In this document: positions 26,607 through 34,720 of the stretch, in pieces
Numbering within the stretch: the stretch's first letter is position 1
Layout of the letters: every line of letters begins with the position of its first letter
NCBI RefSeq assembly: GCF_017310035.1
Contig: NZ_CP022296.1
Span: 3,906,001-3,970,000 of the forward strand
Length of the DNA stretch: 64,000 bases
Source: Nocardioides sp. S5
GTDB lineage: Bacteria > Actinomycetota > Actinomycetes > Propionibacteriales > Nocardioidaceae
Direction: 5' to 3'
Notes under the pieces: model-generated
Told to the model about the DNA's origin: nothing
Database searches by the model: none
What the model saw: only the letters and a program-made list of their open reading frames with translations
Position numbers and translations under genes: made by a program

Positions 26607-27293
26607 TCAGAAGCCGATGCTGGGTGGCTCGGGCGGACTGAGGCGAGCGCGGCCACTGCCCGGGGCTTGCCTCTGCTCGTCCTCGATGGCGCGACGCAGT
26701 CGCACAGCGCCAGTCTCCGGCGTCTCGGCCTCAACTTCAGCGCCGTGCATCGATGCCCGCGCGGCGGCCCGGTGGGCGACGTCTTCGGCGACGTAGTAGT
26801 GGCGTGGAAGCAGTTGCCCTGGCGGATAGGTGTGGCTCAGCAGGTCGACTGCCTCCTGTGCCGTGGTGTAGTCGAGTCGGTTGAACAGGGTCGCGGCATC
26901 GTCAAGGTCTCGCTCGTCGCGGGAGGCATGGAGTTTCATCGCCAGCAGATACGCTGGCGAGGCGACCTGCACCAGCAGCGACTCGGACTCGAACACGGTT
27001 TGCGGGTGCTCGTCGGGGCCTGGGAGGAAGCCCTTGGCGGCGTCGTTGAGCCAATCCGGCTCCAGGCCGTGGACGACGCCGATCTCTCCAGCAGCGACCC
27101 GCACCTCCGGCGCAGGGACAAAGAGGGCATCCACGTCGCGGGTGAGACGGTCCTGGTCGTAGGCCAGTGCCATGGCCGCCCCGCCCACGACGAAGAGCTG
27201 TGCTTGCACGCCACCGGCCGCCAGGCGCTCCGACAGTTCGTGGAGCAGGCCAAGGACTTGCTCTGCGTCGAGTTGTCGCGCCGCGCTGCTCAT
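26607..27293 (-). CDS. Nucleotidyltransferase-fold protein, possible toxin of a two-gene pair
   Basis: 228 residues. FVVGGAAMALAYDQDRLTRDVDALFVP (about 34-60) is the GG..DxD core of the MNT/AbiEii/DUF6036-type nucleotidyltransferases; later YLLAMKLHASRDERDLDDAATLF is the conserved helix that follows. Many such proteins act as toxins or defence components that nucleotidylate tRNA or proteins. It overlaps the upstream 167-residue gene by 4 bases. The C-terminal tail is Pro-rich and ends SIGF, resembling the end of the relaxase (GIGF), as if a short 3' segment were shared by duplication. Confidence 0.75.
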   Translation of the reverse strand: MSSAARQLDAEQVLGLLHELSERLAAGGVQAQLFVVGGAAMALAYDQDRLTRDVDALFVPAPEVRVAAGEIGVVHGLEPDWLNDAAKGFLPGPDEHPQTVFESESLLVQVASPAYLLAMKLHASRDERDLDDAATLFNRLDYTTAQEAVDLLSHTYPPGQLLPRHYYVAEDVAHRAAARASMHGAEVEAETPETGAVRLRRAIEDEQRQAPGSGRARLSPPEPPSIGF

Positions 27294-27793
27294 GCCCGGT
27301 TCAGAGACCGTGCGGTGATGAAGATGCCGCGCTGCGCGAAGGCGCGGGGACTGTCGCGCTTGGCCTCGGCTCTCCAGGTGTCCGGCACGGCGGGGTACCA
27401 GCCGTCGGCACGCCGGGCCGGATCAAGCGCCCAACCAGGCACGAGCCAACCGTCACGCTCGGCCAGGTGGTCTGCCAGGGCAGCGAAGGCGGCGTCGATC
27501 TCGTCCGATCCGGTTGGCGCGGGGACGGCGGTGAAGACCAGTGCGGCGAGGGCAGCGCCGCCTCGACGCAGGGTTGAGGTGTAGTCGTCGAGGGTCTGGA
27601 GGACGCCGAAGCGCCAGCGCGCGTCCAGCGACTCGCCAGCAGCCAACAACTCGGCGCAGCGCAGCGCGTTGTCAGCGGCGGTGTGCCGGACCCCGACATG
27701 ACGGGCCGGCTCGTGGGCCGGCTCGTGGGCCGGCTCGGCCTGAGCGCGCTCGAGTAGCGCTCCGATGGAGAGCACCTCGCCTCGGAAGACCAC
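27290..27793 (-). CDS. Hypothetical partner of the nucleotidyltransferase, possible antitoxin
   Basis: 167 residues, family not recognised. A short N-terminal part contains a repeat EPAHEPAHEPARH, encoded by a 12-bp tandem repeat at 27705-27740; the rest is helical with ALRCAELLAAGESLDARWRFGVLQTLDDYTSTLRRGG. An AGGAGG site 6 bases before the GTG at 27793 is one of the best in the window. It is followed with a 4-base overlap by the nucleotidyltransferase, the usual antitoxin-first layout. An inverted repeat upstream could be its own operator. Confidence 0.55.
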   Translation of the reverse strand: MVFRGEVLSIGALLERAQAEPAHEPAHEPARHVGVRHTAADNALRCAELLAAGESLDARWRFGVLQTLDDYTSTLRRGGAALAALVFTAVPAPTGSDEIDAAFAALADHLAERDGWLVPGWALDPARRADGWYPAVPDTWRAEAKRDSPRAFAQRGIFITARSLNRA

Positions 27794-27819
27794 GACCCAC
27801 CTCCTTTCCGTTTCCCATT

Positions 27820-27839
27820 GTCTCAGACACGGCCGAGAC
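27820..27839 (-). promoter_or_regulatory. Inverted repeat upstream of the putative toxin pair
   Basis: GTCTC (27820-27824) and GAGAC (27835-27839) flank ten bases just before GACAAT-like sequence and the strong AAAGGAGG site. It is placed where an autoregulatory operator would lie. Confidence 0.35.
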
Positions 27840-27848
27840 GAGCAGCGG

Positions 27849-28010
27849 TCAAGCGACCTTGGAGTCCCCGTTGTCGACGTCGACGACCCAGGCGGCGACG
27901 TCGAGCTGCTGGAGCGGCAGGCCTGCTCTCAACGCCTCGCGCTTCGCCTTGAACACCGCGAGCGCACGGATGGCTCGGGCGTCCTGTTCGGCGGTGAGGG
28001 TCGTCAACAT
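27849..28010 (-). CDS. Small hypothetical protein, 53 residues
   Basis: ATG at 28010, TGA at 27849-27851. The sequence is helical and Ala/Arg/Gln-rich (EQDARAIRALAVFKAKREALRAGLP), ending VVDVDNGDSKVA. It is in the same frame as the HTH gene upstream, separated by its TAA and 12 codons. No family recognised and no clear ribosome site, but codon choice looks coding. Confidence 0.4.
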   Translation of the reverse strand: MLTTLTAEQDARAIRALAVFKAKREALRAGLPLQQLDVAAWVVDVDNGDSKVA

Positions 28011-28046
28011 GGCGGTCTCGATCAGCGACGCTGGTTCATGGCTGTG

Positions 28047-28274
28047 TTACTCATCTCCAGACTCGCGCCGGCGGCCGGCTGCGAGGAAGCGGCGTAGCTC
28101 GGCGACGGTGGTGTAGAGGCGGCCGTTGCCGTTGATGCGCCACCAGCGGGGTCCGGTGCCTCGTCGTTTCCAGTCGCGTGCGGTGCGTTGCGGGGTGCGG
28201 ACGAAGGTGCAGAACTCCTCGAAGTAGAGGACGTCGTTGTCGTCCCATTCGGGCGGGATGTGGATCGGGCTCAT
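28047..28274 (-). CDS. Excisionase/MerR-like helix-turn-helix protein
   Basis: 75 residues. VLYFEEFCTFVRTPQRTARDWKRRGTGPRWWRINGNGRLYTTVAELRRFL is the winged-HTH 'helix_turn_helix_17' pattern of excisionases and small phage regulators: two helices, then the wing GPRWWRINGNGRLYT. AAGGAGGTC with 8-base spacing decides the ATG at 28274 against longer frames. In an element with a serine integrase it is the best candidate for a recombination directionality factor, or a transcription regulator of the mobilisation genes. Confidence 0.7.
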   Translation of the reverse strand: MSPIHIPPEWDDNDVLYFEEFCTFVRTPQRTARDWKRRGTGPRWWRINGNGRLYTTVAELRRFLAAGRRRESGDE

Positions 28275-28682
28275 CGAGATGACCTCCTTGGCCAACCAGG
28301 TGCGCAGCATTGGCCGAAGAGTGACGCCGGGGCGTACCCCCAGACGTCCTCCTGAAGGGGGTCCCCGCAGGGGGTACGCAGGGGGTGCGCTCCCGCGGCT
28401 CTCGCGTTTTCGCAGGTCAGACAGCGTCCCCCCAAAAGTCGTCCACATCGTGGGACGAGGGTTGAAGGGGATACGTCCCCCCGAATTTCGGGTCGGGGGG
28501 AGCGCCGACGGGAACGCTGTTTGACGACTGGCATCGGGTAGGTTCCTTCTCGGCGTCCGTGGAGCCCGGCTCGTCCGGTCCTCGTATCAGTGACAGCAAC
28601 CGGCAATCGCCCGGATCGGACACCTGACGCCCGAGGAATCTCGTGGCCACCGACGTCGCGAGCGTGATGGCGACCGGTGTTG
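28275..28682. other. Non-coding hairpin-rich stretch inside the element (candidate oriT or replication/transfer site)
   Basis: No gene was accepted here. It holds an inverted repeat GCGTACCCCC (28332-28341)/GGGGGTACGC (28370-28379) and a strong hairpin TCCCCCCGA (28476-28484)/TCGGGGGGA (28493-28501) with an 8-base loop, plus several G-runs. Such structures are common in transfer origins, but the nic site cannot be read. Confidence 0.35.
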
Positions 28683-31391
28683 TCAGAACCCGATGCCGTG
28701 CCCGGGGCCAGGGGTGGGAGCACCGACGGGCGGGGGTTCGGGTGGGCGGGGCCGTCGTGGTGGCTGCTGGAGTGCTCCTGCCTGCAGCGAGGTGCCGCGC
28801 CCTGGGGCACGCGCGGGGGCACGGGGTCCGTAACGCTCGATGTCCTCGGCCGCGGTCTGGGCGGCGTGGGCCGGGCCGAGGTCGGCGCGGTCGCGGCTGA
28901 AGACCTCGACCCATTGCTTGCGGGCCGAGTCGAAGTCCTTGGCGACCAGATGCGCGGTGTTGGTGCTCCGGCCGCGGGTCATGGCGACGTAGGTCGCCGC
29001 TGCGCCGGTGGTTTCGCCGAAGACGAAGTGCGCGTGGTCGACGGTCTCGCCTTGGGCGCCGTGGACGGTGGTGGCGTAGGCCAGTTCGACGTGATCGCGG
29101 ACGTAGTCGGCGGGCAGGAGTCGTTGCCCGACCCGCCCGGCCACCAGCAGGCTGCCGTCCTCGCCGATGCGGGCCACGGTCCAGGTCTCGCGGTTCGCGA
29201 CCCCGAGGTGGCGGTCGTTGCGACGCGTCGCGACTCGGTCCCCGAGCCCGATCCGCTCACCAGCACGCGTGACCGGCTCAGCAAACCGCTCACCAGCCCG
29301 CTCACCAGCGCTTGCGCCAGTGGCGTGGTGGTCGCGAACGACGGCGTTGAGCGCAGCGACCTGGTCGCGGGTGTCGGCGATGACGAGACCGTTGGCGCTC
29401 GCGAGGGCGGCCGTGCGTTCGACCTCGGTGGGATGGAGGACGATCTGTCCCCGTTCGACGAGCCGGTCGAACACCTCACCACTTTGCTCACCGACGCGCA
29501 TGAGAAGGCTGAGCCCGGCGTAGACGGGGTCGGTGAACCGGTGCACAGCAGCGAGCTCGAGCCGGGCTTGTTCGGGTGCCCAGCGGGCGGCGAGGTCGAG
29601 TACTCCTCCACGTCCCACGGCCGGGAGCTGGTGGCGGTCGCCGAGGAACACCACCTCGGCACCGGCGTGGTCGGCGATCGCGAGGAGTGCGCGGGCCGTG
29701 TCCTGGTCGAGCATCCCGGCCTCGTCGACGAGGAGTACGTCACCGGGCAGTAGTCGGGCTTCGGCGGGGATCTGCTGCCGTGGGGTGGGGTGGCAGGTCC
29801 AGCGGCCGTCCTCGTCCCATAGGTAGCCGTGCTGGTGGGCCAGCCAGGCTGCGGAGAACGCGTCAGTCCCGACCTGCCGCCGGGCGGTCTGCGCGGCCTT
29901 GAGGGTTGGGGTGACCACGACCAGCCGCCGGTCTTGGGCATCGAGTGCGGCACGGGCTGCGGCGAGGGTGGTGGTCTTACCGGTCCCGGCGGCGCCCTCG
30001 ATCACGAGGAGGCCGGCGTGCCCGGCCAGCGCAGCAACGGCACGGCGCTGGTCGGCGTCGAGCCGGTCGACGAGGCGGTTGGGGATCCGGGCCCGCCGAG
30101 CTGGCGTCACGGGTTGCTCGGCCCGGATCGCGAGGCGATGGTTGAGGTCGGCCTCAACCTGGAGCACCCTCTCGGAGGTGAGCGCGCGGATGTGATCAGG
30201 GACATCGCCCCGGGCCAGAAGGGGACGACAGAGCTCGACGGCGCGGGCAGTGATGTCCTCGGTCATCTCGGTGCGTGCCGCGCGCTCGGCGACGATCCCC
30301 ATCGAGGCGATCAGCTTCTCGGTCTCGCCGCGGATGTCGGCGGCGTTCCACGCCGACCGCTTCGCCCCGAGCCGGGACAAGATCACCTCGACCGCGACAT
30401 CGCGATCGATGGCGCCGATCGGAGTCGACCGAACACCCGCCACCTGACAAGGCTGGCGGAAGCCGAGGTCGTGCAGCTCCTCGTTCCACCGCGCGACCAG
30501 CTCGGCACCCGAGGCGGGTACGACCTTGTCGGGTCGGGAGTCGGCCCACGCGCGGCGGTCCCACGATCGGCGCAGTTTCGGCCCAGGCTCCTGGCCGGGA
30601 TGGGCGGCGCGCCATTCGGCTTCGTAGCGGTCGACGTTGCGAGCGATCTGGGTCGCGCGCTCGCTGAAGGGTCCCGCGAACGGGCCCAGTTCGCGGATGT
30701 CACCGGCGTCGTCGAGGGTGTAACCACGAGCCGCTAGCGCTGCCCGGAACTCAGGGTCGCACATGATCGCGGCGTGACCGATGCCATTGATGGCCTCGAT
30801 TGAGTCCCTGACTCCGACCGAGTGCAGGCCGCGCCAGGCACCGGCGGCGAAGACGCGGGCGTTGATCTGGAGATGCAGGTGGCGGTGCGGGTCACCGGCA
30901 CGGGAGGTGTAGTGCCGGACAACGGCGGCTTCGATCTTCTCCACCGGGACTTGGGCCTGCCGGCCCCGCGGACCCACGCGCGTGGTCGCGTGCGCTGCGA
31001 CCCAGCCGATGATCTCGCTCGCCGCGCGGGACTGGGCGGCGTCGTACCACTCCGCGATATCGGGATGTAGTGCGGCCGCCAATGACCATGTCTTGGGCCC
31101 GTTCACGACGACCTCGACGAACCGCAGAGCATGCTCGTCATCTCGCAGCCGACCCTTCGCCGAACCCGTGGTCACGTCGTAGCCAGCGACCCAGCGCTCA
31201 TAGCCGTCGCCTTCGAGGTCCGGGCGACGCTCCAACCTCACCGTGTCGTCGCCGCCGACCGTCCCCATATGGTGCTCGGCCAGGCCGGAACCCTCAGCGA
31301 GGTAGTAGTCATCGGCACGAGAGTGGTCAGCCTCCAGGTAAGACCGGGCAGCGGCGGCCGAGCCGCGGTAGAACTTCACTCCGCCGTGCAT
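28683..31391 (-). CDS. MobF/TrwC-family conjugative relaxase-helicase
   Basis: 902 residues from the ATG at 31391. N-terminal relaxase: tandem Tyr29-Tyr30 in RADDYYLAEG as catalytic candidates, and the metal-binding His triad His169/171/173 in DPHRHLHLQINAR. The C-terminal half is a RecD/TraI-like helicase with Walker A EGAAGTGKTTTL, Walker B LLVDEAGML, FLGDRHQLPAVGRGG and the late motif ATTVHGAQGETVDHA. It nicks the transfer origin and unwinds the strand for conjugation. No coupling protein or type IV secretion genes are present, so the element is mobilizable rather than self-transmissible. GACGAGG before 31391 supports that start over 31415. Confidence 0.92.
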   Translation of the reverse strand: MHGGVKFYRGSAAAARSYLEADHSRADDYYLAEGSGLAEHHMGTVGGDDTVRLERRPDLEGDGYERWVAGYDVTTGSAKGRLRDDEHALRFVEVVVNGPKTWSLAAALHPDIAEWYDAAQSRAASEIIGWVAAHATTRVGPRGRQAQVPVEKIEAAVVRHYTSRAGDPHRHLHLQINARVFAAGAWRGLHSVGVRDSIEAINGIGHAAIMCDPEFRAALAARGYTLDDAGDIRELGPFAGPFSERATQIARNVDRYEAEWRAAHPGQEPGPKLRRSWDRRAWADSRPDKVVPASGAELVARWNEELHDLGFRQPCQVAGVRSTPIGAIDRDVAVEVILSRLGAKRSAWNAADIRGETEKLIASMGIVAERAARTEMTEDITARAVELCRPLLARGDVPDHIRALTSERVLQVEADLNHRLAIRAEQPVTPARRARIPNRLVDRLDADQRRAVAALAGHAGLLVIEGAAGTGKTTTLAAARAALDAQDRRLVVVTPTLKAAQTARRQVGTDAFSAAWLAHQHGYLWDEDGRWTCHPTPRQQIPAEARLLPGDVLLVDEAGMLDQDTARALLAIADHAGAEVVFLGDRHQLPAVGRGGVLDLAARWAPEQARLELAAVHRFTDPVYAGLSLLMRVGEQSGEVFDRLVERGQIVLHPTEVERTAALASANGLVIADTRDQVAALNAVVRDHHATGASAGERAGERFAEPVTRAGERIGLGDRVATRRNDRHLGVANRETWTVARIGEDGSLLVAGRVGQRLLPADYVRDHVELAYATTVHGAQGETVDHAHFVFGETTGAAATYVAMTRGRSTNTAHLVAKDFDSARKQWVEVFSRDRADLGPAHAAQTAAEDIERYGPRAPARAPGRGTSLQAGALQQPPRRPRPPEPPPVGAPTPGPGHGIGF

Positions 31392-32104
31392 GATGGCCTC
31401 GTCACCGCCCGTCACTGTTCGTCAACGTCCCCTGAAACGACGCTCGGCCCGCCCAAGCGGGCGGACCGATCTACGAACCTTCGTAGCATGCGTGCCGCTC
31501 GGTTTTGAAGGTCTTCGACAGCGTTCAGGGAGAGCGGATCTGGGACTCGTCACTCGTCGTCATCGCGTGATCGTGACCTGGAGATGGTGCAGTGAAGCGG
31601 ATCCGGACCGAAGACGTCGGGCTGTCAGAGGGTTTCTACTCGGCTGCGGACTGCTTCACGTCGAGCCTGTTCAGCTCGATCAGGTGTCACTGCACGGTCT
31701 TGGCGCTGACTGGGATACCTGTCGTATCCCGGGTCGCGGCGTTGCTGCTCAGGATCATGAAGGAACCGTTCTGTTCGGTCCCGCCCCCAGGGGCGCCGTC
31801 GACACGTGCACCGTCAACGGGAGAAGGCGGGAGATCGCAAGTCCGCGGTTGAACGGTTCAAGCCGCAGGCGATGCGGACTCTCGGTCATAGCTTCTCCGT
31901 GCCATCGAGCAGCGAGGCTGCGGCACCTGCGACGAGGGATTCCGACACGCCGAGAATCTCACTCTGATCGGATAGGCGACGCGTCGCTGCGACCCACGAC
32001 CACGCGCCGTGGGCTGCCCAACTTGGCCGAAGCGCCGGCCGATGGACTAGTCCACTCATTTTGGTAAGGACGATCCTGACGGCAATCGTTGACTGCGTGG
32101 CAAC
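31392..32104. other. Non-coding or decayed stretch upstream of the relaxase
   Basis: No convincing intact gene. The perfect inverted repeat CTACGAA-CC-TTCGTAG (31472-31487) lies just upstream of the relaxase start and is a second candidate for oriT or an operator; CCCGC/GCGGG arms lie at about 31449. A tiny minus-strand frame of 57 codons (31886-32059) has an ATG overlapping the start of another short frame, but neither resembles a family. The rest looks like remnants, including an HTH-like fragment listed separately. Confidence 0.5.
31636..31861 (-). pseudogene. Decayed helix-turn-helix protein fragment
   Basis: One minus-strand frame reads coherently but lacks a start and is interrupted by TGA at 31687-31689: it includes GSFMILSSNAATRDTTGIPVSAKTVQ, stop, HLIELNRLDVKQSAAE, stop. 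TGIPVSAKTVQ-HLIEL looks like a winged-HTH recognition region. It is probably the relic of an element regulator. Assignment rests on this short resemblance only. Confidence 0.3.
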
Positions 32105-32134
32105 TTGACTTCTAGTGTCCTCTCAAGCTAGGAC
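32105..32134 (+). promoter_or_regulatory. Promoter of the cargo operon
   Basis: TTGACT (32105-32110) and TAGGAC (32129-32134) with an 18-base spacer. This is a good sigma-70-type match, giving a leader of about 33 bases before the small-peptide start. A GGGGG ribosome site precedes the ATG at 32174. Confidence 0.5.
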
Positions 32135-32173
32135 GGCATCGGGCCGGACGAAGCTCAACACTTGGGGGTTCAA

Positions 32174-32344
32174 ATGAACGTCAAGCCGCCCGCCGAGGGC
32201 GATCGGTACATCGGAACCTTTAGCGCCCTGACGACCAAGACCACCTTCGAGTCGTACCCCAACGACGGCAAGTGGGACGTGCTGTCGAGCGAAGGAATCG
32301 ACTACAACGCGACGTTCGCCGCGTGCACCCAGCTGCCGTGGTGA
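32174..32344 (+). CDS. Small peptide of the cargo operon, 56 residues
   Basis: MNVKPPAEGDRYIGTFSALT..., a central charged stretch, and an end FAACTQLPW with a single Cys. There is no signal peptide and no double-glycine leader. Family not recognised. It is the first gene after a good promoter and precedes a lipoprotein, a membrane-fusion-type adaptor, an ABC ATPase and an FtsX permease, all in one direction. That position suggests either the exported substrate of the transporter or a small regulator. It is unlike lactococcin 972, the best-known peptide linked to similar transporters. Confidence 0.5.
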   Translation: MNVKPPAEGDRYIGTFSALTTKTTFESYPNDGKWDVLSSEGIDYNATFAACTQLPW

Positions 32345-32391
32345 AGCTGATCGACAATCGCACGCGAAGCACACATTCTGGCGCACACTAG

Positions 32392-33006
32392 ATGCGACTT
32401 CTCGGTTGTCTCGGTCTACTCGTGATCGTCGCCATCACTGGTGGTTGCACCAGTGATGGCGACGACGCTGATCGTGCGTTGACAGTTGACTCCTCAGTGA
32501 GCGACCCGCCCGCAGAGCCCGGGTCTTCCTCGACGGAGAGTTCCAACGGAGAGTCCTCGGAACGGCTCTTGGATCAGAATGCATTCGCCCGTCGGCTCAA
32601 GCAATGCTTGCGAGATCGCGGTTGGGACGCCGAGACTTTCGATGCGGGCGGTGGCCAAATAGGTGTCCAGCCAGCGAGTCAGATTCCCAAGAGCCAGCTC
32701 GGCGGGTGGTCGCAAGACATGCGCAGCTGCGCTACGAAGAGTGATCCACTCCCTCCGGTTGCGGCGCCCAACGAGTCACAGGTTGCAGCCTTCTACTCCT
32801 TCCTCCTCGATCAGCGCACGTGTCTGGTCGACGAAGGCGAGTCCATCTCCGAGCCTCCGTCCGAGGACACGTTCGTGGAATCTTTCGCATCAGGCGAGTA
32901 CTGGACTCCGTGGAGCGACGTCGACCTCGATCAGGCCCCGGAAAGGATCGCCGAGCTGGAACAGGCATGTCCCCAGGAGCCCCCTGCTGGCATCCTGTTC
33001 GAGTGA
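32392..33006 (+). CDS. Predicted lipoprotein of the cargo operon
   Basis: 204 residues. Signal segment LLGCLGLLVIVAITGGC with a likely lipidated Cys19 (the lipobox is imperfect), then a Ser/Glu-rich linker and a domain with paired Cys (RLKQCLRDRGW, MRSCATKSD, QRTCLVDEG, EQACPQEPP). Lipoproteins of this type often precede MacA-like adaptors in actinobacteria and may be sensors or substrate-binding parts. The stop overlaps the adaptor ATG by one base. Third codon positions are much less GC-rich than in the flanking chromosome. Confidence 0.7.
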   Translation: MRLLGCLGLLVIVAITGGCTSDGDDADRALTVDSSVSDPPAEPGSSSTESSNGESSERLLDQNAFARRLKQCLRDRGWDAETFDAGGGQIGVQPASQIPKSQLGGWSQDMRSCATKSDPLPPVAAPNESQVAAFYSFLLDQRTCLVDEGESISEPPSEDTFVESFASGEYWTPWSDVDLDQAPERIAELEQACPQEPPAGILFE

Positions 33007-34076
33007 TGCGGGGCTATCGACGTCTGATCCCATCCGCGCGCCTTCTTGCCATGGCCCTTGTCGTGGTTGGGGTCGGTGCAGTCGGATTCTGGGCGGGACG
33101 CGCCACGCTAGCGACCCCGGAGATCGACACTCCAACGAGCGCCCCGCCGGTCTACTCGGTGACGCAAGGGACACTAAGCCGGCAGCTCTCGTTCGTGGCA
33201 TCTGCCGGGTGGGAACGGAACCTTGCTGGGCGCGGCGGGACGCAAGGTGTCGTCACACAGATACTGGTTCGGGGCGACAATCCTGTTGCTGAAGGTGCAC
33301 GCCTGTTCGACGTGAACGAGCGCCCCGTATTCGTCGCCCAAGGCCGGATCCCTCTCTACGCTGATCTGGACGCGGGCTCGAACGGCCAGGTCGTCGCCCA
33401 ACTGCAAGCGTTCTTGAACCGGCAAGGCTTCTACGGCCTGACGCCGTCAGGCTCATTCGACTCCGCCACTCGGGCAGCCGTCCTTGCGTGGCAGCGCGAC
33501 GTCGGCGTAACGGCGGACGGTCGAGTGCAGCAGGGAGACCTGATCTTCGTCCCAGGTCCGCTGCCAGCCCGGGTCGTCGTCGACCCGGAAGTCCGGGTTG
33601 GAACTGAAGTTTCGACGAACGGGGTCACGGTTCAGTATCTGTCTTCGGCGCCACAGTTCGACGTGAAATTGGCAGAAGCGCAGAGGGACCTCGTCCCGCT
33701 CGACGCGAAAGTCCGTGTCAAAGCTGATGGACACGTGTGGCGAGGCAAAGTCGCATCCGCTGAGCAGATAGGGGATGGACAACTGGTGCTGCACCTGTCA
33801 GGGCGCGGTGGGGCGCCGATCTGTGCACCAAACTGCGACGCAGTGGATACGACCGGCATCAGCCAGTTTCCAGTCCAGCTTGTCGTCGTCCCCCACACGC
33901 GCGGCCCGATCGTGCCCGCTGCTGCGTTGCGAACAGATTCAAGCGGCGGAACGTTCGTCGTAACCGAAGTAGGAAATCAGGTCCCAGTCGCGGTACAGGC
34001 AACCGACGGAGGATGGAGTGTCGTCACGGGCCTGGACGTCGGCGCTCGGGTCCTGCTATTCGGCGGCGACGCGTGA
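33006..34076 (+). CDS. Membrane-anchored adaptor with peptidoglycan-binding domain
   Basis: 356 residues. One N-terminal membrane helix (ARLLAMALVVVGVGAVGFWAG), a short barrel/lipoyl-like part, and a PG_binding_1 domain (GQVVAQLQAFLNRQGFYGLTPSGSFDSATRAAVLAWQRDVGV, about 123-165) that would tether it to the wall. C-terminal beta domains resemble the MacA/HlyD adaptor (VKVRADGHVWRGKVASAEQ-type). It probably links the ABC exporter to the cell wall. It is coupled to both neighbours by overlaps of 1 and 4 bases. Confidence 0.75.
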   Translation: MRGYRRLIPSARLLAMALVVVGVGAVGFWAGRATLATPEIDTPTSAPPVYSVTQGTLSRQLSFVASAGWERNLAGRGGTQGVVTQILVRGDNPVAEGARLFDVNERPVFVAQGRIPLYADLDAGSNGQVVAQLQAFLNRQGFYGLTPSGSFDSATRAAVLAWQRDVGVTADGRVQQGDLIFVPGPLPARVVVDPEVRVGTEVSTNGVTVQYLSSAPQFDVKLAEAQRDLVPLDAKVRVKADGHVWRGKVASAEQIGDGQLVLHLSGRGGAPICAPNCDAVDTTGISQFPVQLVVVPHTRGPIVPAAALRTDSSGGTFVVTEVGNQVPVAVQATDGGWSVVTGLDVGARVLLFGGDA

Positions 34077-34720
34077 GCGTTTCGGTAGTAGGACTGTCGT
34101 ACGCGTACAAGCCAAGCATGCCGCCGGTCCTGCGTGACGTGAACCACGAGTTCAGATCCGGTCATCTGACCGCGATCACGGGACCGTCCGGATGCGGCAA
34201 GTCGACGTTGCTTTACGTTCTCGGATTGATGCTGCGACCGACGTCTGGAGTTGTCATGATCGACCACGAGGAGGTCTCAGCACTTCCCGATGTGCAGCGC
34301 TCAAGGATCCGCGGTGGTCGAATTGGGTTCGTCTTCCAAGATGCGGTACTCGACCCATCACGTAGCGTCATGGCGAACGTGCTCGAGGGCGCATTGTTCT
34401 CGCCGACTGCAGCGTCGAGCGAAGATGCACTGAAGTTGCTCGCCGAGTTCGGAGTCGATCGTCGTGCGACTCACAGGCCAGGCGAGATCTCCGGCGGTCA
34501 GGCGCAGCGAGTTGCCCTATGTCGCGCGCTGGTCAAGCGCCCCGGGATCGTGCTGGCCGACGAGCCAACAGGCAACCTGGACAGAGCCTCAAGCGAAGTC
34601 GTCTGGAACGCGCTGCAGAACTCGGCTAGACGTCTACAAGCCACGGTGATTGTCGCCACTCATGATGAAGCGCTGGCAGCAAGGGCGGATGAGGTACTGC
34701 GGCTGAAGGTTGCGACGTGA
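34073..34720 (+). CDS. ABC transporter ATP-binding protein, MacB/LolD type
   Basis: 215 residues, a single nucleotide-binding domain. Walker A GPSGCGKST, the Q-loop FVFQDAVLDPSRSVMANV typical of LolD/MacB, signature ISGGQAQRVALCRAL, Walker B IVLADEPTGNLD and H-loop ATHDE are intact. The GTG start overlaps the adaptor stop by 4 bases; the end overlaps the permease. It powers the FtsX-type permease, a mechanotransmission class of ABC proteins rather than a classic pore transporter. Confidence 0.9.
   Translation: MSVSVVGLSYAYKPSMPPVLRDVNHEFRSGHLTAITGPSGCGKSTLLYVLGLMLRPTSGVVMIDHEEVSALPDVQRSRIRGGRIGFVFQDAVLDPSRSVMANVLEGALFSPTAASSEDALKLLAEFGVDRRATHRPGEISGGQAQRVALCRALVKRPGIVLADEPTGNLDRASSEVVWNALQNSARRLQATVIVATHDEALAARADEVLRLKVAT

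Noticed and set aside
28677..31400. Plus-strand frames opposite the relaxase
   Set aside because: The minus frame has complete relaxase and helicase motifs; the plus frames show no family and skewed composition.
31390..32067. A 225-codon plus-strand frame upstream of the cargo operon
   Set aside because: Arg-rich, with no recognisable motif; the minus strand in the same place shows more coding-like fragments.
32174..32344. Lactococcin 972-type bacteriocin precursor
   Set aside because: No signal peptide and no similarity to the Trp/Tyr/Gly-rich lactococcin 972 sequence; only the type of neighbouring transporter is reminiscent.
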